Source: Neckera pumila (lineage: Eukaryota; Streptophyta; Bryopsida; Hypnales; Neckeraceae). From it: 64,000 bases of DNA. The stretch covers positions 2,854,501-2,918,500 of the forward strand of contig OZ018412.1 of assembly GCA_963969595.1 (NCBI GenBank), read 5' to 3'. Position 1 is the stretch's first letter. Each line of letters starts with the position of its first letter. Positions 48,701 to 60,863 of this stretch are shown here, piece after piece. The notes under the pieces were generated by a model. The model was not told the DNA's origin. It searched no databases and saw nothing but the letters and a program-made list of their open reading frames with translations. A program made the translations under genes and the position numbers.

Positions 48701-51700
48701 GCTCTTGTACAAGTGTTTGTTCAGGTTCTCGTGCAAGTTCTCTTATAGGTGCTTGTTCAAGTTCTTGTGTAGGTTCCACGCTTGATGCAGGTACTAGAGT
48801 CTCCTTTTGAGCTACAAGATTGATTCCCATGGCTTCACCAGGTTCATCAGGGCCTACACCAAACTCTTTGAAAGATTTTGGTTCATTAGATTCCCAAGAC
48901 TCTAAGTTGCCACTGTCATACTCTGCGTCGAAAAACTCCTCACTTGATTGATCACTCTCGAGACGATCATCATTGTCTTTTGTAGACAAACTCTCGTCGG
49001 AACCAACATGAGCCAAATTGCTTTGACTCCATGGAAATTCCTTCCCAATTCCTTCGATGCGCTGAAAAAGTACAAAAAAAAGCAAAAAAAATCATTTCAA
49101 AAGAGTGTTACTAGTAATACTTGAGATAGAAATTTTTGTCTTTCTGGATTTGAGATGGGTAATGGCATGTGAAGGAGAAGACTTCTTGTGACCCAGCATC
49201 AATACATTAACCTACTGCAATTACTCTAGTAGAAATCTTACCTCATGATGAACCTTGAAGTCCTCCGCTAATTTGTACTTAGACTCCATTGTTGCGTGCT
49301 TGTCCTCATCCATTGTTGATGTCAATGTTGAATCTGCACCAGGAAGCACGATCCCACTTTTCTCTTCTGCACGTTCTTTAGGTTGAATACTTGTTCTCAA
49401 AGGCTCCTTCAAAGATGCTCCCTGAGGTATTCCAAAAAAAGATGCTGTTGGAGTTTCTGAAGATGCAAAAGCAATACGACTCTTTCCAGATACATCTTCT
49501 TTTGGAGGTTCTAAGACTTTTGTATTGGCTTCCGCTGCCAAAGACTCCTTAGTATACTCTTCTTTGCGTGCTTCCAATGAAGCAACTAAAGGTGACTCTA
49601 CAATTGCATTTATGGGACTACTCCTGTCAAATTCTTCTTGGGCATCCTCAAATGAAGAAGCCAATGGTGAATCTGCACCAGCACTCATGGTATCACTCTT
49701 GATAGCATCCTTGTCATGAGCACGCTCTCTAAACTTGGTACTCAATATAGTTGACGATGGCTCCTCCATAAACATAGATGCCACTTGTGGTTTAGAAGAT
49801 GCAAGCCCCCTATCACTGGTTGCATTCAAATCGTCTTGTGATGAAGGCTCATGAATTGGTCCACTACTAGGTGCGCTTGCCAAAGAATCCTCCTCAAAGT
49901 CTTCGTGAAAACCATCATGTGAAGTTGGCAATGGTGAATCTGCAAATGCAGTCATTGTAGCACCCTTACCACAATCCTCACGTGTAGGTTCCTCAAATCC
50001 GGCACGCACTTGCGATTCAGAAGATGCAAGTGCCTTATCAGCCGTTGCACCCGAATCCACTTGTGATGAAGGTTGATTAATTGGTCCCCTACTAGATGAA
50101 TCTGCCAAAGACTCCTCCTCAAGGTCTTCATGAGGACCATCATGTGAAGTTGGCAATGGTGACTCTACACGTGGAGTCATGGTAGCACCCTTATCAGCAT
50201 CCTCATGTGCAAGCTCCTTAAAGCCGGCACTCACTTGCGGTCCAGAAGATGCAACCGCCCTATCACTGGTTGCATTCGAATTGTCTTGCAATGAAGGCTC
50301 ATGGATTGGCCCACTACTAGGTACACCTGCCAAAGGCTCCTCCTCAAAGTCTTCATGAGGACCATCATGTGAAATTGGCAATGGTGACCCTGCAGGTGCA
50401 GTCTTCGAGGCATCCTTACCAACATCTTCACGTGTAGATTCCTCAAAGTCAGCAGTCACTTCCGGTCCAAAGGATGCAAGTGCCTTATCACTCGTTGCAC
50501 CCAGATCCTCTTGTGATGATCGCTCATGAATTGGTCCACTACTAGGTGTGCTTGCCAAATACTCCTGCTCAAGGTCTTTGTGAGGACCATCATGTGAAGT
50601 TGGCAATGGTGACTCTGTAGGTGCAGTCTTCGTGACATCCTTACCAACATCCTCACGTGTAGATTCCTCAAAGTCGGCAGTCACTTGCGGTGCAGAAGAT
50701 GCAACTGCCCTATCACTCGTTGCATCTGAATCCTCTTGCAATGAAGGCTCATGAATTGGTCCTTTACTAGGTGCACCTGCCAAAGACTCGTCCTCAAAGT
50801 CTTCATGAGGACCATCATGTGAAGTTGGCAATGGTGACTCTGCAGGTGCAGTCATGGTAGCACCCTTATCAGCATCCTCATGTGCAAGCTCCTCAAAGCC
50901 GGCACTCACTTGAGGTCCAGAAGATGTAAGGGCCTTATCACTAGTTGCGCCCGAATCCTCTTGCAATGATCGCCCATGAATTGGTCCACTACTAGGTGCG
51001 CTTGCCAAATACTCCTGTTCAAGGTCTTCATAAGAACCATCACGTGAAGTTGGCAATGGTGACTCTGCAGGTGCAGTCTTCGTGGCATCCTTACCAACAT
51101 CTTCACGTGTAGATTCCTCAATGTCGGCAGTCACTTGCGGTACAGAAGATGAAACCGCCCTATCACTCGTTGCATCCGAATCCTCTTGCAATGAACGCTC
51201 ATGAATTGGTCCACTACGAGGTGCGCTTGCCAAAGACTCCTGCTCAAAGTCTTCATGAGGACCATCATGTGAAGTTGGCAATGGTGACTCTGCAGGTGCA
51301 GTCATGGTAGCACCCTTATCAGCATCCTCATGTGCAAGCTCCTCAAAGCCGGCACTCACTTGAGGTCCAGAACATGCAAGGGCCTTATCACTCATTGGGC
51401 CCGAATCCTCTTGCAATGAACACTCATGAATTGGTCCACTAGTAGGTACGCTTGCCAAAGACTCCTGCTCAAAGCCTTCATGAGGACCATCATGTGAAGT
51501 TGGCAATGGTGACTCTGCAGGTGCAGTCTTCGTGGCATCCTTACCAACATCCTCATGTGTAGATTCCTCAAAGTCAGCAGTCACTTGCGGTGCAGAAGAT
51601 GCAACCGCCCTATCACTCATTGCACCCGAATCCTCTTGCAATGAACGCTCATGAATTGGTCCACTAGTAGGTACGCTTGCCAAAGACTCCTGCTCAAAGC

Positions 51701-54700
51701 CTTCATGAGGACCATCATGTGAAGTTGGCAATGGTGACTCTGTAGGTGCAGTCATGGTAGCACCCTTATCAGCATCCTCATGTGCAGGCTCCTCAAAGCC
51801 GGCACTCACTTGTGGTCCAGAAGATGCAAGGGCCTTATCACTAGTTGCGCCCGAATCCTCTTGCAATGATCGCTCATGAATTGGTCCACTACGAGGTGCG
51901 CTTGCCAAAGACTCCTCCTCAAAGTCTTCATGAGGACCATCATGTGAAGTTGGCAATGGTGACTCTGCAGGTGCAGTCCTCGTGACATCCTTACCAACAT
52001 CCTCACGTGTAGATTCCTCAAAGTCAGCAGTCACTTGCGGTGCAGAAGATGCAACTGCCCTATCACTCGTTGCATCCGAATCCTCTTGCAATGAACGCTC
52101 ATGAATTGGTCCACTACTAGGTGCGCTTGCCAAATACTCCTGCTCAAAGTCTTCGTGAGGACCATCATGTGAAGTTGGCAATGGTGACTCTGCAGGTGCA
52201 GTCATAGTAGCACCGTTATCAGCATCCTCATGTGCAAGCTCCTCAAAGCCGGCACTCACTTGAGGTCCAGAAGATGCAAGGGCCTTATCACTCATTGGGC
52301 CCGAATCCTCTTGCAATGAACGCTCATGAATTGGTCCACTAGTAGGTGCGCTTGCCAAAGACTCCTGCTCAAGGTCTTCATAAGAACCATCACGTGAAGT
52401 TGGCAATGGTGACTTTGCAGGTGCAGTCTTCGTGGCATCCTTACCAACATCCTCACGTGTAGATTCCTCAATGTCGGCAGTCACTTGCGCTGCAGAAGAT
52501 GAAACCGCCCTATCACTCGTTGCATCCGAATCCTCTTGCAATGAACGCTCATGAATTGGTCCACTACTAGGTGCGCTTGCCAAAGACTCCTGCCCAAAGC
52601 CTTCATGAAGACCATCATGTGAAGTTGGCAATGGTGACTCTGCAGGTGCAGTCTTCGTGGCATCCTTACCAACATCCTCACGTGTAGATTCCTCAATGTC
52701 GGCAGTCACTTGCGGTGCAGAAGATGAAACCGCCCTATCACTCGTTGCATCCGAATCCTCTTGCAATGAACGCTCATGAATTGGTCCACTACTAGGTGCG
52801 CTTGCCAAATACTCCTGCTCAAAGTCTTCATGAGGACCATCATGTGAAGTTGGCAATGGTGACTCTGCAGGTGCAGTCATGGTAGCACCCTTATCAGCAT
52901 CCTCATGTGCAAGCTCCTCAAAGCCGGCACTCACTTGAGGTCCAGAAGATGCAAGGGCCTTATCACTCATTGGGCCCGAATCCTGTTGCAATGAACGCTT
53001 ATGAATTGGTCTCGTTGCACCCGAATCCTCTTGCAATGAACGCTCATGAATTGGTCCACTGCTAGGTGCGCTTGCCAAAGACTCCTGCTCAAAGCCTTCA
53101 TGAGGACCATCATGTGAAGTTGGCAATGGTAACTCTGTAGGTGCAGTCTTCGTGACATCCTCACCAACATCCTCATGTGCAGGCTCCTCAAAGCCGGCAC
53201 TCACTTGCGGTGTAGAAGATGCAAGGGCCTTATCACTCATTGGGCCGGAATCCTCTTGCAATGATCGCTCATGAATTGGTCCACTACTAGGTGCGCTTGC
53301 CAAAGACTCCTGCTCAAGGTCTTCATAAGGACCATCATGTGAAGTTGGCAATGGAAACTCTACAGGTGTAGTCTTCGTGACATCCTTACCAACATCCTCA
53401 CGTGTAGATTCCTCAAAGTCGGCAGTCACTTGTGGTGCAGAAGATGCAACTGCCCTATCACTCATTGCACCCGAATCCTCTTGCAATGAACGCTCATGAA
53501 TTGGACTCGTTGCACCCGAATCCTCTTGCAATGAACGCTCATGAATTGGTCCACTGCTAGGTGCACTTGCCAAAGACTCCTGCTCAAAGCCTTCATGAGG
53601 ACCATCATGTGAAGTTGGCAATGGTGACTCTGCAGGTGCAGTCATGGTAGCACCCTTATCAGCATCCTCATGTGCAGGCTCCTCAAAGCCGGCACTCACC
53701 TGTGGTCCAGAAGATGCAAGGGCCTTATCACTAGTTGCGCCCGACTCCTCTTGCAATGATCGCTCATGAATTGGTCCACTACTAGGTGCGCTTGCCAAAG
53801 ACTCTTGCTCAAGGTCTTCATAAGAACCATCATGTGAAGTTGGCAATGGTGACTCTGTAGGTGCAGTCTTCGTGACATCGTTACCAGCATCTTCACGTGT
53901 AGATTCCTCAAAGTCAGCAGTCACTTGCGGTGCAGAAGATGCAACTGCCCTATCACTTGTTGCACCCGAATCCTCTTGCAATGAACGCTCATGAATTGGT
54001 CCACTACTAGGTGCGCTTGCCAAATACTCCTGCTCAAAGTCTTCATGAGGACCATCATGTGAAGTTGGCAATGGTGACTCTGCAGGTGCAGTCATGGTAG
54101 CACCCTTATCAGCATCCTCATGTGCAGGCTCCTCAAAGCCGGCACTCACTTGTGGTTCAGAAGATGCAAGGGCCTTATCACTCATTGGGCCCGAATCCTC
54201 TTGCAATGATCGCTCATGAATTGGTCCACCACTAGGTGCGCTTGCCAAAGACTCCTGCTCAAGGTCTTCATGAGAACCATCATCTGAAGTCGGCAATGGT
54301 GACTCTGCAGGTGCAGTCTTCGTGGCATCCTTACCAACGTCCTCACGTGTAGGCTCTTCAAGGTCGGTACTCACTTGCGGCCCAGAAGATGCAAGTGCCC
54401 TATCACTAGTTGCATTCAAATTTTCTTGTGACGGAGGCTCATGAAATGGTCCACTGCTAGGTGCGCTTGCTAGAGAATCCTCCTCAAAGTCATCATGAGA
54501 ACTATCATGTGAAGTTGGCAATGGTGACTCTGCAGGTGCAGTCTTCATTGCAATCTTACCAACATCCTCACGTGTAGATTCCTCAAAGTCGACAGTCACT
54601 TGCGGTGCAGAAGATGCAAACACCCTATCAACTGTTGCACCCGAATCCTCTTGTGATGAAGGCTCATGAATTGGTCCTTTACTAGGTGCACCTGCCAAAG

Positions 54701-57700
54701 ACTCGTCCTCAAAGTCTTCATGAGGACCATCATGTGAAGTTGGCAATGATGACTCTGCAGGTGCAGTCATGGTAGCATCCTTACCAACATCCTCTTGTAG
54801 AGGCTCCTCAGAGTCAGCACTCACTTGCGGTCCAGAAGATACAAGGGCCTTATCACTCATTGCGCACGAATCCTCTTGCAATGAACGCTCATGAATTGGT
54901 CCACTACTAGGTGCGCTTGCCAAAGACTCTTGCTCAAGGTCTTCATGAGAACCATCATGTGAAGTCAGCAATGGTGACTCTGCAGGTGCAGTCTTCGAGG
55001 CATCCTTACCAACATCCTCACGTGTAGGTTCCTCAAAGCCGGCACTCAATTGGGGTTCAGAAGATGCAACCGCCCTATCACTTGTTGCACCGGAATCCTC
55101 CTGCAATGAACGCTCATGAATTGATCCATTGCTAGCTGTGGTTGCCAAAGACTCCTCCTCAAAGTCTTCATGAGAACCATCATGTGAAGTTGGCAATGGT
55201 GACTCTGCAGGTGCAGTCTTCGAGGCATCCTTACCAACATCTTCACGTGTAGATTCCTCAAAGTCAGCAGTCACTTCCGGTCCAAAGGATGCAAGTGCCT
55301 TATCACTCGTTGCACCCGGATCCTCTTGTGATGATCGCTCATGAATTGGTCCACTACTAGGTGTGCTTGCCAAATACTCCTGCTCAAGGTCTTCGTGAGG
55401 ACCATCATGTGAAGTTGGCAATGGTGACTCTGTAGGTGCAGTCTTCGTGACATCCTCACCAACATCCTCACGTGTAGATTCCTCAATGTCGGCAGTCACT
55501 TGCAGTGCAGAAGATGCAACCGCCCTATCACTTGTTGCATCCGAATCCTCTTGCAATGAACGCTCATGAATTGGTCCACTACGAGGTGCGCTTGCCAAAG
55601 ACTCCTCCTCAAAGTCTTCATGAGGACCATCATGTGAAGTTGGCAATGGTGACTCTGCAGGTGCAGTCCTCGTGACATCCTTACCAACATCCTCACGTGT
55701 AGATTCCTCAAAGTCGGCAGTCACTTGCGGTGCAGAAGATGCAACTGCCCTATCACTCGTTGCATCTGAATCCTCTTGCAATGAACGCTCATGAATTGGT
55801 CCACTGCTAGGTGCGCTTTCCAAAGACTCCTCCTCAAAGCCTTCATGAGGACCATCATGTGAAGTTGGCAATGGTGACTCTGCAGGTGCAGTCATGGTAG
55901 CACCCTTATCAGCATCCTCATGTGCAGGCTCCTCAAAGCCGGCACTCACTTGCGGTCCAGAAGATGCAAGGGCCTTATCACTAATTGCGCCCGAATCCTC
56001 TTGCAATGATCGCTCATGAATTGGTCCACTACTAGGTGCGCTTGCCAAAAACTCCTCCTCATATTCTTCATGAAAACTATCATGTGAAGTTGGCAATGGT
56101 GACTCTGCAGGTGTAGTCATGGTAGCATCCTTTCCAACATCCTTACCAACTGGTGGCTCAGAAGATGTAAGTGCGATTACAACAACTCCTTCTATTGCCA
56201 ATTCTTGTGCAAGCTTGGCATTTGTTACAGTTGCCAAAGGATCCTTCATGAAGGTTTTCTTGGTTGCATCAAATGTTGGAGGCAATGGCGACTCCTGAGC
56301 TGCAATAGTGGTGCCACTCTTGTTAATAGCATCTTCTTGTGCATATTCTTCAAACTTGGCAACTGGAATAGTAGCTGATGGCTCCCCTGGGAAGGCTTCC
56401 CGAGGCTCTTCCAATACAGATTCAGATTGAAGCTTCGAAGGTGTATGTGCAAGGTTACTCTTTTTAGAAGTAACTGCTCGTGCAATTTCCAAAAATTTTG
56501 AACTTGCTGCAGCTGCTGAAGACTCCGTAACAAAGGATCCATGGAGTTCCTGCAATGTTCCTCCAATGTTCCTCCATGGAGTTCCTCCAGTCGCCAATTG
56601 CTGATCCGAAGATTCAGGCAAATTATTAGCATCAATTCTATGAACAGATTCTGCAGACTCACTACTTGGTGTAGTGGATTTCATTGGTAGTGTCAAAAAT
56701 GCTTCCTTAGAGTACACCGGAGTAGATACTACTTGGGGCTCCAAAAAACCATCATTCTTCACATGTGATTTCTCAAGTATAGGACTACCTTTAGTGGCTT
56801 CACCATGTACACCATGCGCTCCAACAAAATTCTGTTCAGCGGCTTCCAGAGCTTCAAAATTGTCACTCTGTTGCTCGGCATCATAATACTGAGGCTCACC
56901 TGAAACACTTTCTTGACATTCGAACCCAGACACACTCTCATGCATACTAAACTCAACATGATCCAATCGGGATTGGATACTTGACAGTGCCTTTTCAAAT
57001 CCTTCCATGCGCTGCACAAGCATAAACAAAGAATATTGAGTACTAGAATCATCATCATCATCCTTCCTCAGCCATTTATAATCATCACTACAATGGGACT
57101 GGAACTTGTCAATGAGGGGCATCTAAGTAAAGTAGTACCTCATTTACACAATCCTCAGGTATTTGAACATGCTTCTCTAACATCCTCTCTGTCTCCATTC
57201 CCTGCAACAGAAACTTCGCAATCTAAGGCTTCTCCTTGTGCAAACTCTTTGATAGGTCTAACTCCATCGCATAGTCATTGAACTAAACTTCTCTTCTAAA
57301 CTCTTCATTAAAAACAATTCTAACCAAACCCTTACAACTTCAGATAATCAACTACAACCAGGATACTCAAACCATGATCTTCTCTCTTATTGACTAACCA
57401 TTGTCACCAATAGCAACTCATCTCTTCCAATCAACACTTAGTCAGTCTTCAATTAGCAACCGTAGGATGTATGTATATACGCATGCCTTCTCAAAGTGTC
57501 CACGGCCACTAATCTTTAAATGAAAATTAGGGTTATTTAGTCTCTCTTCAATAATAATCTACAACCTCACACTTTGAAAAATTGCACAAGAAGTTCATGC
57601 ATTGAGAGAGAAAAAAATTGATAGACTCTAGAAATGCCCAAAGTGATTACTTCAATGGATTCTTTTGAGTAATCTCCCAATGAAAGCACACTCTTATATT

Positions 57701-58285
57701 GGTAAAATGCTTTCAATAGTATCCTCTACCTAATCAAAACCCACATGGCCATGAATAGGAAATTGTGACAAGAAAATAAGGGCAAAAGAATTACCTGAAT
57801 TTCAAGATGATGGACACGTTCTTCAAGGGAACTTTTGGGAGGGGCAGTAGGAGTTACTACTCGTGGTGAAGCAAGGCCTCCCACTTTTGCCATTAAAACC
57901 TAGCAATAAGAACAGACGCACAATTAGCTTCAAAAACAAATATACAAAACCGTGTCATCGTCATCATAAAAAATTCAAAGAATTCACAAGAAAACGTACC
58001 ACAGGCGACTTCACGACCCCTCCAACAGCTGTAGAAATGCGATGCAATGTTTCCGCCGTCATACCCCCAATAGACTCTAGCCCTTTTCCAATTCTTGACC
58101 TCGGGGAATCGACTCCATTGACAATTAACATAGGCAAATCGGATGCCTTAGTTCTCACCATTGGTACTTGTTGGTTGTCAAGAACTTGTCTTGCGCTTTC
58201 GATTTCCCCCTCCAACTCCTTCGTTTCTTGATTTGACATTGTGGCATCAAGATCCTGCACAATTTCCAATGCTTTCTTTAAAAGA
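45744..58285 (-). CDS. Giant repeat protein, at least seven exons, >3,440 residues, family not recognised
   Basis: Exons in transcript order are 58285-58000, 57899-57795, 57201-57139, 57011-49242, 49061-47832, 47291-46719 and 46094-45744. Every boundary is GT-AG and phase 0, and all stay in one frame, which supports the model strongly. The first ATG in the window is 58239, but the exon stays open to its acceptor (LLKKALEIVQDLDA), so an upstream exon is likely. The N-terminus is helical (ETKELEGEIESARQVL; LEERVHHLE). The 7.77-kb exon starts with a coiled-coil-like RMEGFEKALSSIQSRLDHVE and then carries 28 copies of an acidic 75-residue repeat. The next exon is Glu/Gln-rich. The last is basic (KIKEKKKKEKKEKK, ending SINKEP) and could bind nucleic acid or acidic membrane. 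There is no signal peptide or membrane segment. Most of the protein should be disordered. A structural or scaffold role is a guess. Whether it is expressed is unknown. Confidence 0.7.
48599..48778 (-). repeat. Three 60-bp tandem repeats in the Glu/Gln-rich exon
   Basis: Near-identical 60-bp units encode about 20 residues each (LVQELEQQLDQAP plus REREQ). They sit inside a longer Q-E-H-E-Q-type stretch (48310-48790) with about 5-6 residue periodicity. The unit keeps the reading frame. Confidence 0.9.
49775..56150 (-). repeat. 225-bp in-frame tandem array, 28 copies (75-residue repeat)
   Basis: The anchor motif (plus strand atgaattggtcc, coding GPIHE) recurs every 225 bp from 49851 to 56016. 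That is 27 steps of 225 plus two extra 45-bp insertions (at 53001-53045 and 53496-53540). Each unit reads roughly SGPIHERSLQEDSGA, then ALASSGPQVSA, FEEP, EDVGKDAT, TAPAESPLPTSHDG, PHEDFEEESL. Two main variants (AVASSAPQVTADFEEST and ALASSGPQVSAGFEEPA) alternate over the middle of the array, giving a partial 450-bp higher-order period. No stop or frameshift occurs in over 6 kb, which argues for selection or recent expansion. Confidence 0.95.
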
Positions 58286-58613
58286 CTGAAAAGAAAAATG
58301 ATGAAAAGGTAACATTAAAAAATTCAAAATTTTTAATTTTGATGGTAAGAGCCTAATTCCTAATGGATCGTTTATTTACTTAATATTTATATTTTTTATA
58401 TATAATTTATAATAAATTATTATTTTATTATTATTTTATTATTATTTAATACTCAAATTTTATTATAATTTTTTTTTTAGTTTTGATTTGAATTTTTAAC
58501 TTTTGATAATATTTACTTTCTTTAGATGATTTTTTCTTTTTGATATAATAATTCAGTTATCCAAAATAAAATAAAATAAAAAATTATTATTAAAATATAC
58601 TTCTATAAATAAA
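58286..58613. other. AT-rich DNA upstream of the first visible exon
   Basis: Extremely AT-rich (58370-58600). By its position behind an AG acceptor at 58286-58288 (minus strand) this is probably an intron of the giant gene. Confidence 0.45.
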
Positions 58614-58660
58614 GCCTGCTTAGCTCAGAGGTCCGAAATTATTTGCACTGGGCTGACTCC
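58614..58660 (+). other. tRNA-like / SINE-like fragment
   Basis: GCCTGCTTAGCTCAGAGGT resembles the 5' part of a plant tRNA, including an A box (TAGCTCAGAGG). A degraded B-box-like gggctgactcc follows at about 58650. The anticodon arm and acceptor complement are absent, so this is not a working tRNA. A tRNA-derived SINE head is the likeliest explanation. Confidence 0.35.
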
Positions 58661-58954
58661 AAAAATTCAGTTGAGGTTTTCTATTCTGGCAAATTTCGAA
58701 AAATTCAGGTAGCTAAAAAAGAATTACTTCTCTTCTCCTCAGGCGATCTACAACAAATTTTCAGCAAAATTGCTACAAAATCTGGCTGAATAATCACAGT
58801 TTCCGAAACAGTTGAGGCGAGACCATAGTGTTCGTAGAAATCTGAGCCCACAAAGGAGTGGAAGCTTGCCTAGACTTTTCGGTAGGCCTGTAGCAAGACT
58901 ACAGGATTTGTACAAATCCGGCGATAATTATCCCACAAAAGAATGAGGGCTTCC

Positions 58955-60863
58955 TGCGCAAACCGGCGATGGTGTCGACAACAGCAAGACGCTTGCAAGC
59001 AATTCAGCACCGATTCAATTCAACCCAAAGAAAAGAAATAAAAAACGATCAAAGAAAGAAAAGAAAAAAATTGTCTCTCGAGTGCTGCTCCTCACAATCT
59101 CTCCGATCTCGCAATAATCGTAACCTAAATCGTGAGCTTGTGCGCCTGCCAGACAGGTGAACACACCTCGCGACCCTCTCCCAAACTTTCACAGGAATAA
59201 CGTGGAATAACGTCGATCTTATTATTAACCCTGCGGACCACTCTAGCACCCGGTAGGGCACTGTACAGTAGGGGTGGAGGGAAGCGAATGGAAGCTGCGG
59301 GTGCGCCCCGGTTGGATGTACCCTCCCGACACAGCATGAACCTCCATCACGGCACCATCTCCCCTGAAAACAAAAAAAATCCAATCTGCAACGAGAGGAA
59401 GAAGAACAAAGGTTGGTATTTGCTAAGTACCTCTAGTCGGTAGTAAGGCCTGCGCACACCGGCGATGGTGTCGACAACAGCAAGACGCTTGCAAGCAATT
59501 CAGCCCCGATTCAATTCAACCCATAGAAAGGAATAAAAAAATAACAAAGAAAAGAAAAGAAAAAATTATCTCTCGAGTGCTGCTCCTCACAATCTCTCCG
59601 ATCTCGCAGTAATAACCTAAATCTTGAGCTTGTGCGCCTGCCAGGCAGGTGAACAAACCTCGCGACCCTCTCCTAAATTTTCACAGAGAGTAACGCGGAA
59701 TAACGTCGACCTTGTTTATTATCCCTGCGAACCACTCTAGCACCCAGTCTAGCGGCCAATCTCTGAAAGGCCCTTGTTTGTGATTCCTGCAAGTTGAAAT
59801 GATAACCTCAAATGTCAGCGACTCGCTCCAAAACACACCGGCCTAGCTTCTATTGCAGTGTTGGCATACTTTGGACAAAGTTGCTCTGATAAGAGACTTT
59901 GGAACCAGTACAGATTCGGTTGCAAGAAAATCCTGAAATTCTCATTCACACGATGTTAAGGCTTCAAGTCTGCCATGAAGGGTAGTGATACAAAAATAGC
60001 TTCATGCACTATACTAGAAATTCAACTGGCAACTTGTGAACCTTCTTAAACCATTCGGACCAAGAAGCCCTAATTAAGCCTCATGTACTTACAGCAGGTT
60101 TAAGTAGGTCAAAAGGATTCTTCCATTGTTGGCTCTAATCCTAGGGTGACGAGGCTTTGCATTGAGAAAAGCTACAACGAATGAGAGAAAGTTTGAATCC
60201 CGGCACCATCTCCCCTGAAAACAAAAAAAATCCAATCTGCAACGAGAGGAAGAAGAACAAAGGTTGGAATTTGCTAAGTACCTCTAGTCAGTAGTAAGGC
60301 CTATGCACACCCGGCGATGGTGTCGACAACAGCAAGACGCTTGCAAGCAATTCAACACTGATTCAATTCAACCCAAAGAAAGGAAAAAAAAAAAAGAACA
60401 AAGAAAAGAAAGAAAAAAAGATTGTCTCCCGAGTGCTGCTCCTCACAATCTCTCCGATCGCGCAAGAATCGTAACCTAAAATCGTGAGCTTGTGCGCTTG
60501 CCAGAGAGGTGAACACACCTCGCGACCCTCCCCCAAATTTTCACACAGAATAACGTCGAATAACGTCGACCTTATTGTTATCACTGGTAAGACGTCCATT
60601 GTGCGAATACCACCGCAAAGATCGGTGCCGCACACCCTGTACAACACCAGAGGCGACTACGAGAAAGCCCGCCACGCCCACTGTCGCTTTGACAATACTA
60701 GAACCAGTACACCTGGACCACTCTAGCACCCACCCTCCCGACACAGCATGAACCTCCATCACGGCACCATCTCCCCTGAAAACAAAACAAAAAACCCAAT
60801 CTGCAACGAGAGGAAGAAGAGCAAAGTTTGGTATTTGCTAAGTACCTCTAGTCAGTCGTAAGG
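58955..60863 (-). repeat. GC-richer upstream block in three copies
   Basis: Copies start at 58963, 59459 and 60311, each with ccggcgatggtgtcgac after a gcgcaaa/gcacac lead. They share ctcgagtgctgctcctcacaatctctcc-type sequence, gcgaccctc, gaccactctagcaccc and ctctagtc(g/a)gta. Copy 2 carries an unrelated roughly 450-bp segment (59745-60195). Copy 3 carries a shorter replacement near 60590-60715. Base composition contrasts with the AT-rich surroundings. Lying upstream of the giant gene, on its strand these could be repeated promoter or untranslated first-exon units; the alternative is a transposon cluster. Open frames across them differ between copies, so I call no CDS. Confidence 0.7.

Noticed and set aside
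48150..48785. 211-codon plus-strand frame, Leu/Cys/Phe-rich
   Set aside because: It is the antisense of the Glu/Gln-rich exon; its composition is the mirror of E/Q codons and it has no domain.
49775..56150. CRISPR-like regular repeats
   Set aside because: Period is 225 bp, units are contiguous without spacers and coding, and the context is eukaryotic.
50231..56662. Series of 71-codon minus-strand frames (MRNLHVRMLVRM-like) every 225 bp
   Set aside because: They are the alternative frame of the 225-bp coding array and are identical because the DNA repeats.
57012..57122. Extension of the large exon upstream to an ATG at 57122
   Set aside because: The frame is open through the intron by chance; the AG acceptor at 57012-57013, phase-0 joining with the 63-bp exon and the sister-exon pattern favour a start at 57011.
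59049..60762. Several 70-111 codon minus-strand frames in the tripled block
   Set aside because: The frames are not conserved between the three copies, so they are unlikely to encode protein.
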